A DNA stretch of 64,000 nt, taken from NCBI GenBank assembly GCA_036867785.1, contig CP145410.1, positions 1,798,001-1,862,000 of the forward strand, given 5' to 3'. This document shows positions 35,848-46,509 of the stretch, piece after piece. Made by a program: the position numbers and the translations under genes. Below the pieces are notes generated by a model. The model was given only the letters and a program-made list of their open reading frames with translations. It was not told the origin of the DNA and did no database searches. Origin of the DNA: Plasmodiophora brassicae. Taxonomy: Eukaryota > Endomyxa: Phytomyxea > Phytomyxea > Plasmodiophorida. Each line of letters opens with the position of its first letter. The stretch's first letter is position 1.

Positions 35848-37512
35848 TTACGCAACGGTTGGCAGGTGCTCATCGTGCTCGACGTTAGCCCATTGTTCGG
35901 CGAGTTCATATTCATGCGGTTGGGGAACGGCAAGTCTGGCGCTAAGCGCCCAGACGACAATGCCCCCGGTTGTATCGGCGCAGGCCAGCGTCCTTCCGTC
36001 GGACCCGCTAAACGCCACGCTTGTTATTTCCGCACTCGTTGTGTTCGCCGATATCGACATGCAGGCGCTGTGCAGACTCGCCTGCAGGTCGTACACATGC
36101 ACGACCCCGGTGGCATCGCCAACTGCTACGACTAGCGACCTTGTAGGCGACCACTTCGCGTCGGTACTTCGTTGACCCGGTTGCAGGACGACGAGGGGCG
36201 CCATCCGCATGCTGTTGTAGACGCGAACGTACCCGTCGCTGGAACAGGTAACGAACAGGTTTCGGTGCAGTGGTGAAAATGCAACCGAATTGACGGGCCC
36301 GATGTGGGGTTCGTATGCCAGGCTGCACGCCGAAGGGAATAACTTCGATGCCGGTGGCCTGGACTGGAACACGTCGTCGACCCCGATCCTCTTCAGACCT
36401 CGTAGGACGGCGTCGCGTTCCACGTGGCGTTTCACGTCGAAGTTGCTGGCGACGAGGGCGAGGGCGTGCGCCGACCATGTGAACGATCCTTCACGAACGT
36501 CGGGGCGTCGGCGATCAGCACAAGTGAGCACGCAGCGAAGCACGCCGCCGCATTCCGTCCCGACCACGCTCAGGCCTTCGATGAACGGGCAGAAGGCAAG
36601 GGCGGCTCCGCCCAGCACAGGCGCCTTATTGGGGAGAATGCCATGCCCATGGTACATTGCGGTCGGGACGAGGCGTGCACCAGCAACGGGGAACGCCAAA
36701 CCGTTCTCCATGGTCCACAGCAGCACTCTGCCGTCACCGCTGACGCTGGCGAGGTGCCAGGATTGGCGTTGGCGCACCCAGGTCAGCCCTGTGATCGGTT
36801 CACGATGCCCGGCGATCTCGTCGACGGGCGATTTCGTCATGTTGTCCTCGGCGTCATGCAGCGTGATCTGCCCGGTGAACAGGCCGACGGCCAGCAACGA
36901 TGGGTGCTCTGGGTGGAATGCTGCAGTGCAAGCGCAGCAATCCAGGGGCAGGATCCGATCGGGGCGGCTCGGGTCGATGGACACCTTGGCTAGGTTCCAC
37001 GTCGACACGCGCGACGTGTGCCGGCACCAACCCGCATGGTTGACGGCGCCGAACGCGCAGGCGACCACATGCCCAGATGCATTCCACGTGATGCAGGTGA
37101 TGGGTAGCGGTGGAGACGACGCATCTCGAAGAAGGTAAGCGACTTCCGCGGTCGTTGCCTCGCCTGTGTCTCGACTCAGGTCGGCCAGGTCGTCGAACAG
37201 GTCGGCGGGAAGGTCCAGGCCTTTCTCTAGTTCGTCGTCAACGAGTCGTGATGCGTACCGAACGAATTTCACGAGGCGCGACGCGTCGGCGGCCCCCGGC
37301 ACGGCTGTGGAACACGCGGCACCAACGACACGCTCGGTCTGCGTTGCCAGGTCGACCCTGTCGACGGACTGGCCTTCGCGGTCGCCGGTCGGGAACACGT
37401 TCGTCTGACAGGACGCGTCGTGTTGCTGCCCGCGTTTCAGGTCACGCCATGTGCTCGTGATGGTCTGTTCGGCGCAGGGTCCTGACCCGGCGAACAACTC
37501 CGACGCCATCAT
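35848..37512 (-). CDS. DYNC2I2: Dynein-2 intermediate chain WDR34/DYNC2I2-like
   Basis: Single exon, 554 aa. The N-terminus carries light-chain-binding motifs, a clear LC8 site ATQTERV near residue 57 preceded by a QTN site. A helical segment follows (VDDELEKGLDLP), then WD repeats from about 130 to 540. Family-specific stretches include ITCITWNASGHVVACAFG, SRVSTWNL, TAAFHPEHPSLLAVGLF, ITGLTWV and VNSVAFSPLHRNLF. DYNC2I2 (FAP133 in Chlamydomonas) holds the dynein-2 motor that returns intraflagellar transport trains to the cell body. Its presence shows that the organism builds a cilium or flagellum at some stage. It is divergent from the multi-pass protein gene at 37831 with a 318-base gap that should hold both promoters. 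Confidence 0.9.
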   Translation of the reverse strand: MMASELFAGSGPCAEQTITSTWRDLKRGQQHDASCQTNVFPTGDREGQSVDRVDLATQTERVVGAACSTAVPGAADASRLVKFVRYASRLVDDELEKGLDLPADLFDDLADLSRDTGEATTAEVAYLLRDASSPPLPITCITWNASGHVVACAFGAVNHAGWCRHTSRVSTWNLAKVSIDPSRPDRILPLDCCACTAAFHPEHPSLLAVGLFTGQITLHDAEDNMTKSPVDEIAGHREPITGLTWVRQRQSWHLASVSGDGRVLLWTMENGLAFPVAGARLVPTAMYHGHGILPNKAPVLGGAALAFCPFIEGLSVVGTECGGVLRCVLTCADRRRPDVREGSFTWSAHALALVASNFDVKRHVERDAVLRGLKRIGVDDVFQSRPPASKLFPSACSLAYEPHIGPVNSVAFSPLHRNLFVTCSSDGYVRVYNSMRMAPLVVLQPGQRSTDAKWSPTRSLVVAVGDATGVVHVYDLQASLHSACMSISANTTSAEITSVAFSGSDGRTLACADTTGGIVVWALSARLAVPQPHEYELAEQWANVEHDEHLPTVA

Positions 37513-37830
37513 CTGTGACGAATTCCGTTCCAGTCATCTGGACCCTGCGCGCAGGGGCAGGCGGTGCCTCCAACATCCGGCGACCTGGCATGCATTGTCG
37601 TCGCCATCTAGGCGAATTATGATCGTTCAAGCGCTCGTTGTCGCGGCAGCATGCCTGGCCGTGAAGGAGCAGCTGACACTAGACCGCATTGCCCATTGCC
37701 CATTGGCAAAGAACTAAATCCGGGCGTCGTCGAGTGTGTTCCCAAAATAGGATGCCGGCGGTTGGCAGAGCGATTCAGTAGTCGGTCGGCGCCGACCCTG
37801 CAGTCTTCCGATTGGTGAGGTCGTTCTGCC
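37513..37830. other. Divergent upstream region
   Basis: 318 bases between the starts of the dynein-2 chain (-) and the multi-pass protein (+). It should contain both promoters; no motif stands out. Confidence 0.45.
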
Positions 37831-39386
37831 ATGGCCAGGCGGCATGCTCGCGCCGCGTCTGCTCTGGCGCTGATGCTGCTTGTCGCGCTGTCTGCCGCCG
37901 GATCCGATAAGAGCTCGAAAAAACAGAAGGGCTCGAAGTGGAACAAGAAGGGGTTCGTGTGGTGTTTCGTTCAGGTTGGGCCAGCGTTTATTTCTAACGT
38001 CGTATGGTTCCGCCAGAGTCGGCCCAGCACCCGCTGATCATGCCGGAACACCTGTACCCAGGACGAGTGGGGATTCGGATGTATCGGCTCCGTTCGTTTC
38101 GCACGGCAGACATGCTGCCTTATCGTATGCTAACATGAATTCAGGGTCGGAGGTAAAACCTTTAAATTGTTCCGCCGGTCCAGTTCTCCAGAGTACGGGG
38201 CCAATAGGGCGATGGTGCATGCTTCTAAGTGCATTTCTGATACGGGTTATAGGAACAAAGATAAGCAGAAGAAGGTGGGGTCCGGCACGGACACTGTTTC
38301 AACCGCACTGATGGTAAGCACCCGTTTCCAAACGCATTTCTTTGTCCAATGAGGTTCGTGTGTCAATTAGCCGGTCGCCGCCACTCCAAAGAAGAAAGGA
38401 ATGACTCAAAAAGTGATCGGAGGCACTCGAAAAATGATAGAAGACACTGGAAAAGCGATAGGAGGCGCTGGGAAAGCGATTGGAGGCGCTGGGAAAGCGA
38501 TAGGAGACGCGTGTAACATTTTTAAAGGAAAGAAGAGTCGTCGCAAGCACGGCAATCGACGCGACGATACAAATTCCCAAGGCGTCGGCGATACACGCTC
38601 TTCAGAAGATGGTCATTCAAGCCGAACGTGCGCCCATCCTGAATCTGCGGAATACGCGGTGGCATATTGTACTGAAGCCTTGTTCTGCGCAGGTACACCC
38701 CATCTGCGGATTCAGACGAGGAGTGGGACGCCAGGTCTGTCGTGTCCGCGTCCGACGACTGTCCGGTTCCGTTGGACGAAGTCGCGAGCACATCGGATCA
38801 CGACTCCGCGACGCATCTTCTGAAACGTACTAAGGAGCAGAGCGGGGGCGTCGCTGAACGTGAAGCCTGTGTTCCGGTCAAGGACGACAGTGATGGCAAG
38901 GAACGCGAGGCCGCCGACCCCGGCGCGACAGCGCGCCCTGATGGTAAGACGGCTGCAGAGAAATCAGGCGCGACGCTGAATCCGGGTCTGATCGCTGCTG
39001 GAGCCGTCGGCACCGTTGTCGCCGTCCGAGCAATGGCCTGGTTGGGCCGTGCCCTCAAGAGGCAGCGAGACCCTCCACGCAAGGTACCCGTCCCGGCTAG
39101 ACAAGGTGTCCTGCCGCGCCTAACCAAGCAGACGGGCCTCCTATTCGCCGTGCCTACGCTGGCAGTAGGCGCCTACGGCCTGTTAACGGCATCGTCACGC
39201 GCGACGTCGGCAACCCCGTCCCCGTTCCCGTCGAAACCAGGCGCGAAAACGGGCGCGCGAACGATATGGGGCATGCCGGTCTGGCTCGCCATCGCTCTCG
39301 GGTTCGCCGCCTGCATCGTCGCCGTCTCCCTGATCACGTTCGCCATTGTCGGCGCCGCCCACAAACTCTGCCCGTGCTGGTTCTAG
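37831..39386 (+). CDS. Signal-peptide, C-terminally multi-pass membrane protein with GKAIGGAG repeats
   Basis: Proposed exons 37831-37952, 38145-38313, 38371-38627 and 38693-39386 sum to 414 codons (413 aa). It starts with a strong signal peptide (ALALMLLVALSAAG) followed by a Lys-rich stretch. Exon 3 encodes four short repeats of the form GKAIGGAG. The middle is highly charged and disordered. Exon 4 ends with three hydrophobic segments (LIAAGAVGTVVAVRAMAWLG, LLFAVPTLAVGAYGLL, WLAIALGFAACIVAVSLITF). The last two introns (57 and 65 nt) are convincing; the first (192 nt) is unusually long here and may hide another exon. No family is recognised; possibly lineage-specific surface protein. Confidence 0.55.
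38401..38516 (+). repeat. Short in-frame tandem repeats (about 24 nt)
   Basis: Degenerate units around GGAGGCGCTGGGAAAGCGAT are repeated about four times within exon 3 of the multi-pass protein gene. They encode GKAIGGAG-like octapeptides. Confidence 0.6.
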
Positions 39387-39479
39387 ACGTCGCGACCACA
39401 GAGGCCGTCTCGCACCCCTGGCTGCGTAACCAATACAGGCGTTCGACGCTGTCCGCTCTCGTCCAGCAGCCCAAACTGC

Positions 39480-39596
39480 GCGTGCAGCTTCGCAACATGC
39501 GCCCACGCGTGCAGCTTCGCAACATGTGCCCACGCGTGCAGCTTCGCAACATGCGCCCACGCGTGCAGCTTCGCAAAATGCGCCCACGCGTGCGCT
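39480..39596. repeat. 27-bp tandem repeat, about 4.3 copies
   Basis: The unit GCGTGCAGCTTCGCAACATG + CGCCCAC is repeated with only two or three changes. It lies in the spacer between the multi-pass protein gene and FIBP, just upstream of the FIBP start. It is open in several frames on both strands because 27 is a multiple of three, but no frame looks like a real protein. Confidence 0.8.
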
Positions 39597-39696
39597 GTCA
39601 CATTCTTAGTACCTGTCGCCGACGAAGAAGTCCGGGTCCGCATCGGACGATTGGGGCGGCGGCCTCGCGCCTTCGTCAAAACACGGCGGCGTCGGA

Positions 39697-41120
39697 ATGC
39701 TCCGACGGCTGACGCGCAGGCCCAGCGCCAGCGCGCCGCCGGGCGAATCCGCAGCCGACCTCGTCTTCCACGCGCTCTGCCTGACACCGGTCCGGATCGA
39801 CTACACGCTGTACGACATCTGGATAGACGGATATTCGGGTCTGAGGTCGCCCCCCGCTGTACACCGCGTTGCTCACAAACGGATTCCCTGCCAGTCGACG
39901 CGGCCATTGCGAGCTCCTTACACGAGTACGGTCTGGAGCTGAAAGGGGCGGACGAATGCCACCGTCTGCGGCACTGCATTCGCTGCGACGTCCAGGATCA
40001 GTACAACGTGTTCGAGCTGTTCGTCCCTTTGCTGGATCGCCCTGGGAACTTCCGATCCAGCTTCCCGCTGCTCGAGCTCGACGCCGAAACGCTGTCCCAT
40101 ATGGTCGAAAGCTACTACAGCGTCGATACCGACCTGTGCCGCGAGATTGTCGGGCGGAAACTCACCAGGCACAACTTCAGAAAGGAGCTCGAGATGCTCG
40201 CCGAACGAACCCACATCCAACTGCCCAGCGTTCAGCGCCAGGTAACGACGGCACACGCTTCGTTACCGCCCCCATCATCAACGCCAGGTCTCTGTTTGCA
40301 GATCGAGAACCTGCGGAGGATTTCGCGAGTACTTGGCGAAGACGACCGGGAGGAGCGCGGCATCAACCTGGTGGAGGAGATTCGTTCGCAGTTCCTGCTG
40401 TCGTCGGCGCTGGCCGTCAAGCTGGCCCGCCTGATCTTCCTGGCCAGGTATCGGTTCGAGACGCTGAAGAAGAAGCTTCGCCCCGCGAACCTGTCCGACC
40501 TGCTTAACGTCGCTGGCATCATCATGGACAAATGGACCGTTCCGAAGACGCATGACCTTGACCATGGTGCGTCCGATGCCGTTTGCTCAGCGGGAGCTCT
40601 GATCTGTGTGTTGGTAGAGTTCATCAGCGATCTGCGCCATCTGAAGGTCACGCTGTCGAACAACAAGGACCTGATGGACGTGTACCGCCTGCAGGTCGAG
40701 CAGCAGCTTCGTGAGATCATCGAAAGCGGCCGCGGCAACACTGACCTGCTCAAGATGTCCACCCGGATCTCGGCCATCGTCAAAGTCCTCTGCGTGATCG
40801 GCTCCGCTCTAAACCGCCCCAAGACCTTGCGGAACCTGTTCCTCGACATCACGGAACAGGTCGTCCGTCGACTGCCGTCGTTCTACGTCGCCTGACGTGC
40901 AGCGTTGCAGATTGTGCACCCGTTGTGCAGGCTGATCGTGGCGCAGAACGACGTGCAGATCTTCTTCGAGGCGCTCGCCGACGCGTTCCCGCTGTCCGCC
41001 GACCTGGACGACCTCGGGCGCATGTGGCGCCGGTTCATCGAGGTCGTCGGGCGCATCTGCGTCATCTTCTTCCCGCAGTACTCCATCTACCTCAGCCATC
41101 GCCTGCGCTGGCTCAAATAA
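39697..41120 (+). CDS. FIBP: FIBP-like protein (acidic FGF intracellular-binding protein family)
   Basis: Five exons: 39697-39838, 39895-40241, 40302-40566, 40618-40859 and 40911-41120. They total 402 codons (401 aa). The model is supported by family matches that form only at the joins: WIDGYS+VDAAIA (FIBP WLDGYSVTDAV), VQRQ+IENLRRI, DLDH+EFISDLRHLKV (FIBP DLDKEFLQDLKELKV) and DITEQ+IVHPLCR. Internal matches include VESYYSVDTDLCREIVGRKL, RFETLKKKL and NNKDLMD. FIBP is an all-helical intracellular protein with an unclear ancestral role, found in animals and scattered protists. Introns are 51-60 nt. The start at 39697 lies about 100 bases downstream of a 27-bp tandem repeat. Human FIBP has about 360 residues. 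Confidence 0.9.
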
Positions 41121-41264
41121 AACGCCGGTCGTTAATTTATCGCATACCGTCGTCTGGACAGCCGCCTAGGCCAGGTTCGCCGTACAGGCTGGAAGCCAAG
41201 CGGGCATCGTACCCAACGCGACGAGGTGCGCGCCTGCAGTCACGGGGTTTGCGTCGACTGGGCG

Positions 41265-42138
41265 ATGGTGGTTGACGGCGGCGCCACGCTCGCCGACTGG
41301 CGCTTCTCGTCCCGCAAGTCGCATATCGCACGCGCGGATCAGATGGAGGCGTACGCGCCCGTCACCCGCACCCTGGTGGTAACGACTGAACGTGGGGCGG
41401 CGCAGGATCGCGCAGGCGACGGGCGTGACATCGCTGCCGGAGATGGTGTACGCCGACAATTTCCTGCGCATCGAGCACGTCCCGTCCGGGGCGACGATCG
41501 CGTTCGAGGCGGCGCCCGCCATCGCGGCGTGCGCCAAATCCACGCACGACCGCGTACAGGTCGCCGTTGCCGAACAGTGGGCGTCGACATCGGCGGCGCG
41601 TCCCGAGGCGTCCTGCGACTGGACGTTCTCCAGCGACTACTCGGGGACGACAGCGCCAGCATGGCCCTGGGTCGACAATCCCGGGTTCGCGATCGACACG
41701 CAGATGTTGACGCGCCCGGATCCCATCCAGTGGTACGACGACGTCGTCCTGTTCGAGGACGAATTGCACGACCATGGCGTGTCGGTGCTGTCCGTCCGCG
41801 TGCGCGTCATGCCTCAGTGCTTCCTCGTCCTGATGCGCCACTGGCTTCGCGTCGACGGCGTCATGATGCGCGTGCAGGACACGCGCGTCTTCCATGACAT
41901 CGGGAAGCCCGTCATCTGCCGCGAGGTCAAACTCAGCGAGGCCACGTTCCACGACCTGCAATCGGTACGACTGGTCGTTCGTTCGTGAACGCTGCCGGCT
42001 GATGAAGCGGGGCAGAGAGGGCACGCGGGCCATGCCGCCCAGTACCCCAACGCCGACGCCGCGCTGCCCTACCTGGCCCTGAAACGACGAACGATGCAGA
42101 CGTGCTGCGTGCCGATTGTTCCCATCAATGAACCTTGA
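41265..42138 (+). CDS. TIPRL: TIP41/TIPRL-like protein phosphatase 2A regulator
   Basis: Three exons, 41265-41350, 41406-41964 and 42016-42138, sum to 256 codons (255 aa; human TIPRL has 272). Hallmarks are WRFSSRKSHI (TIPRL WKLTTRKTHI), SLPEMVYADNFLRIEH, CDWTFSSDYSGT, VVLFEDELHDHGVSVLSVRV, MPQCFLVLMRHWLRVDGV and DTRVFHDI. TIP41 proteins bind type 2A phosphatase catalytic subunits and act in TOR and DNA-damage signalling. The first join restores EA-IAQATG. The last exon (QYPNADAALPYLALK...) is less conserved and its splice is less sure. It lies downstream of FIBP on the same strand. Confidence 0.9.
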
Positions 42139-42286
42139 GGATGCCCCAAGAGATGCTTCCGCAACTCGGCAACGGCTATGATGCCGAAGGCGAATCGTGT
42201 TGCACGCGGCTCCGTCGGGCGATAGCGACGCGTGCGACCATCGGCGTGTGCCATGCGTACGACGTCATGCGTGATCGGGACGTGCA

Positions 42287-43418
42287 ATGGTGACCGGTGA
42301 CGAGGACGATGCCCATGCCGATGTTAGCGAGGAAGCCGTCGCGGACGGAAGTCAGAGGAGGACAGGACAAACGTGTGGCGCCGCCGCCCTAACGCCGTCT
42401 GTGCGCGTAGATGAGTTTAAGCGCGAGCATAAGGCGGTCGCTGCGTTCATCGAGGCGGCTGCGAACGGCAACCACGAGTACATTGTCGCGAACGGCAATG
42501 AGGCGTATGTGGACGGAGGGATCCGCACGCGGGCCTTCAAGAAGGCGTGCGAGTTCGGCCACGTGCCCATTGTCGAGCACCTGCTGCGTCAGGACGGGGT
42601 CGTTCCCCACGCCCAGTTCAACTGGTCGATTCGTGTCGCTTCCGCCAACAACCATGTCGCGCTCGTCGACCGTTTGCTAACGGTCCCGAGCGTCGATGCG
42701 ACCGCTCGCCAGAACTGGGCCCTGGTGCGCGCCGCCGAACGCGGCCACTCCGACGTCGTCCAGCGCCTGCTTCGTGTGCCAGGCATCGACCCAGGTGCCA
42801 GGAACAACTGGTCCATCATCAAGGCTGCTGAAAACGGTACGTGGGCCGTATCGGGACACGATCCGTTCTTCGCCTGAATCGTGGCGCGTGTGTGCATAGG
42901 CCATGCGAAGGTCGTGGAAATGCTGCTGGAAGTTGACGGTGACGGGATGGTGATTCAAGGCCGATAGAGGCTGGCCCTGACTGTCCCGAACAGGTGTGGA
43001 CCCGACCGCGTTGGACAACGAGGCGCTGAAGAGCGCGATACGACTCGGGTGGGATTCGGTCGTCGCGCTGCTGCTGGACGACGACCGCGTACGACGCACG
43101 ATCAAGGACTTTGGCGCGTTGATCGATGTTGCCGGGCGCGCGTCCGTTCGCCGCAAACTGACGCGGGCCATGCGCGAGAGCACCGTCAAGGCCATCGTTC
43201 TGGTCGGGGGTGGTTGCTGCGAGGACGGAGCGGCCGCAATGCTAAACGGGGGCTCCTATGTACCTACCTAGGTCGCCAGGTCCGACATTCCAGTCCCCAA
43301 CGAGTTGCGCATGCGGATCCTGCTGCTGTCGCACGGGCTCTGGCTCAACGGCGCCAACGACCAGGACAACCTGCTGACCATCAAACGGATCATGCGGCGC
43401 GGGAAACTTGGACGATAA
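42287..43418 (+). CDS. Ankyrin-like repeat protein
   Basis: Four exons, 42287-42836, 42900-42938, 42994-43202 and 43272-43418, sum to 315 codons (314 aa). It has about five repeats of the form NNWSIIKAAENGHAKVVEMLL...VDP, a variant ankyrin unit in which the usual TPLH is replaced by (N)NWSI or NWAL. Exon 2 is only 39 nt and is needed to complete a repeat (ENG+HAKVVEMLLEVDG+VDPTALDNEALKSAIRLG). There is no signal peptide; the N-terminal 50 residues are acidic and disordered. The last intron (69 nt, donor GTCGGG) is the weakest. Such repeats mediate protein binding; no specific partner can be named. Confidence 0.7.
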
Positions 43419-44568
43419 TATAATTCGTGGCCGGACCCCAGGGCCGGATGTCTCCCATACGTAATCACAGTTTGGTACGCCGCGTCTAACCTCGCCCCGT
43501 CAGTTTGCTGCGGCCGCCTGCCGATCGTTATCGGACCGCCTGTTGCCCGTTTGAAAACGATCCGCTGTATGCAAAGCACACCGTCATGTGCTCACTTCCT
43601 CGTATGCCCCTGACGTCATAATGTCATACTACGACGTCATCCCGGAGGGCCCCCGTCATAGGGCGCCATACACAGTGTTCGGTCACTTCGTCAGTTTCAC
43701 TATCTTCACCGCTCGTCCCGGCCTGCTTCTCAGCTGAGACGGCGTTCTGGCCGTCCGACGATCGGTGCAATCGGTCATGCGCACCCCCGCCCTGCATCAT
43801 GCGTCGATGGCGGGCTGACCACCCAAGGGTGATGTCGGGCGGTGCCTGCGTTGACTCGGCATCGCATGTCGCTGGTCGTCGACTCCCTGAGGCACCTGCC
43901 ATACCTGCGATCCGCCACGACGCGCAGGCGCCTGCGGCACACCCCAATGGACATACTGTGACATCGATGCATCCCGCTGGAGCCCGGAGCCGCGCTCGTA
44001 ATTCTCGATCCCATGGGGCCAAACGTCGTCGTCGTCCAAACCATCGTCGTCCCAGCAACGAAAGCGCCTTTCGTCGTTTGAACAGGACCTGGTTATACGA
44101 TGGGTCGAAGACCCAGACAGGTTGATGACGGCTCGTCGTAGATTAACACCACTGTAATAATCAAACTAGCGACATTCGTTAACGCCTACCGACAATTGTC
44201 TGGGTCTTCGAGCCATCTTATAACCAGGTCCTTTTCAAACGACGAAAGGCGCTTTCGTTGCTGCTCGGATTGCTGGGGACGACGACGGTTTGGACGATGA
44301 CTACTCAAGTGCGTCGTATCGGTAAACGGTCTGTCTCTGACCCCGCTTGCGAGTCGCACGATGACACCAGGACGAGCGATTGGGCCAAGACATGGCCATG
44401 TGGATGGCGTTCGTTAAGGCGCGTCGTGTAATCGATGGCGAGCGCCGTCACCTGTCTCCTGATCTCCTGGACAGTCACGTGACGGTACACATTCGGGCCG
44501 GGTATCGGGTCACCCAGGGCCTACCAACCAGTTGTTTGCAATCGGTTTAAGGGCGTCCGTGATCGGGG
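43419..44568. other. 1.15 kb gene-free stretch containing a foldback repeat
   Basis: No convincing gene. Open frames at 43624-44058 (minus) and nearby have no family features. The second half contains the inverted repeat listed separately. Confidence 0.45.
44025..44301. repeat. Imperfect inverted repeat, arms about 100-110 bp
   Basis: The left arm (44025-44123) and right arm (44191-44301) are reverse complements over most of their length, for example GACGAAAGGCGCTTTCGTTG and ATAACCAGGTCC in the right arm. The right arm carries an extra dozen bases. A spacer of about 67 bases separates them. It could be a foldback or MITE-like element or a transcribed hairpin. No transposase is nearby. Confidence 0.7.
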
Positions 44569-46353
44569 ATGGTGGCGGCCCAGCTGGCAGGCGAGCGCAT
44601 AGCATGCGTCGTCCTGCTCGTCGTTCAAGTCGTCGTACGTGCCCCGGTTAGCGTCCACGCGCACATCGCATCCCCATGACCTGTGCTACGCATAGTATCA
44701 GTGGCCGTCCCTGGCGTTGTACTACCGCTGGCGCGACCGAATGCCGATTCGGCACCGCCTCCCGTATCACATGGTGCTGGCGACCGCGCTCCTGTCGCTG
44801 TACGCCCAGTTCGTCTGCATCGACGTCGTCTTCCGCGACGCGTTCTCGACCGCCACGTCGCAGATCGTCGCCTTCCTGCTGCTCGACGGCGCCATCGACG
44901 GATACGTATATCGAAACGACGCCATGTGCTGTGTCGCTCCGTTGCTAACCGCTGCCGTGCCGGCCGGTCAGGTCGCCGCAGCCGGGTCCCTGTTCGTCGT
45001 GTTCAACAGGACCAACGCCCAGCTGGTCCTCGCCGACCGGGGCTTGGCCCTGGACACGACGCTGCTCAACAGGGTGCAATTCTGGGTCCGCGTCTCCTCC
45101 TGGCTGATCGGGAAGACGGCCACAGCCGTCTTCGTCCTCGGCAACATGTGCGTCGCGCGCCCTACGAAGGTGTTCGCCGCGAACGAACGAGACTGACCAC
45201 CTGCTGCGTCCGGTGTAGAACGATCCTGCTGGCCGCCCAGCTGACGTTTGTCCTTGGATTCCATCCAGAGCTGTTCGAGGCGCGCGACGACGCGAACCCG
45301 GCCGCCTCGACCCTGCTCTACATCGGGACGTACAAAACCATGTTCAGCGCGGCCTGGATCGTCGTCCTGTCCTGGAAGTTACGAATGGTGCGACGTCTTG
45401 GGGAGGGGCGCGCCACCTGTTTCGTATAACCGATGGGGTGAGCGCGTACGTGATCAGGTGTCGGACGCCAGCGGCACCAAGGCGAGCCTGAAGCGCGTCG
45501 GCGCCGTCTTCGCCCTGGCGTACCTATCGGGCGCGATCCTGTCGTACGCGGCGACGTCCTCGATCCGTCTGCCTGCCTACGTGGACACGCTGTTCGCCAA
45601 CCTCGTCTTCATCGAGTCCGTCGCCTGCGTCCGAACTTGATAGTCCCTTGCAGTGACCGGCAACGTCGTCGCGTGTGTGTGCAGGGTCGTGATCCAGCCC
45701 CTGCTCCAGTCGGAACCGGTGACCGAGCGCCCGACCACGGCCGCGGCCGACTCCAGGGACGACTCGCCGCTGTTCGTCCAGTTCCTGCGCATGCCAGAAG
45801 GGTTCGAAGCGTTCAAGTACGTCGACTGGCTATTGTTTGCACCGTCATGCCCGGCCGCAGCGCGCTCATCTGTGGGGCGTGGCGTAGGGCGCACGCGATC
45901 AAGGAGTACTCGGTGGAGAACGTGTGCTGCTGGGCGGACGTTGAAGCGTTCCGCAACGAGGCCGACCCACAGGCGGCGCAGGAGAAGGCGCGGGCGATCG
46001 TCGACAAGTACCTGGCGAGGAACGCGCCCATGGAGGTGAACCTGTCGAGCGCGCTGCTGAAGACGTACCGCGACCCGGCGTTGCTGTCGAACGTGCGCAG
46101 CGACATGTTCGACCAGGTCAGCGCGTCGCTCGTCAAGCTGATGGAGGTCGACTCGTTCGACCGGTTCCGCGCCCAGCACCTGGCGCTCTGGAACGCGTTC
46201 ACCGCCACCGTCACCGAGGGCAACATCCTGAACGCGATCGGCGCCGCGCCCAGCGCCACCCGGAACCACACCGGGCCCGCCTCCATGTCCTCGCTCGGCG
46301 TCACCGTCGACAACCCGCCCGTCAAGGTCGTCATCGCAACGGCCCAGCCCTGA
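44569..46353 (+). CDS. Seven-transmembrane receptor with C-terminal RGS domain
   Basis: Seven exons: 44569-44634, 44696-44905, 44972-45147, 45219-45387, 45458-45615, 45685-45816 and 45888-46353. They sum to 459 codons (458 aa). Introns are 61-71 nt. The spliced product has seven hydrophobic segments up to about residue 275: ACVVLLVVQVVY, LATALLSLYAQFVCIDVVF, QIVAFLLLDGAIDGY, VFVLGNITILLAAQLTFVL, TMFSAAWIVVLSW, VFALAYLSGAILSYAA and LFANLVFIEVVIQPLL. An RGS domain follows: FVQFLRMPEGFEAFK, then across the intron AIKEYSVENVCCWADVEAF, and KYLARNAP...NLS. RGS domains speed GTP hydrolysis by G-alpha subunits. A 7TM protein carrying its own RGS domain is known from plants (AtRGS1) and several protists. 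A polar tail of about 70 residues ends the protein. Confidence 0.85.
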
Positions 46354-46509
46354 TTAATGGCAGGGCGGCGCTCGCTCGCCCCGTCGAATACACGTTGTGT
46401 GCTCGTAGACGCCCGTCGTGGCTCCTGGATCTGGAGATCGGACCACACCAGCGACGGCTGAGTGTGTGACGACCTGTTGCTGCTCGCGTACATTGCATCC
46501 TGTCGTCCC
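46354..46509. other. Short intergenic
   Basis: 156 bases between the RGS receptor and the RING gene. Nothing recognised. Confidence 0.5.

Noticed and set aside
39383-39979. Repeat-containing open frames over the 27-bp minisatellite
   Set aside because: Frames are open only because 27 is a multiple of three; no conserved protein and overlap with the real FIBP start on the other strand.
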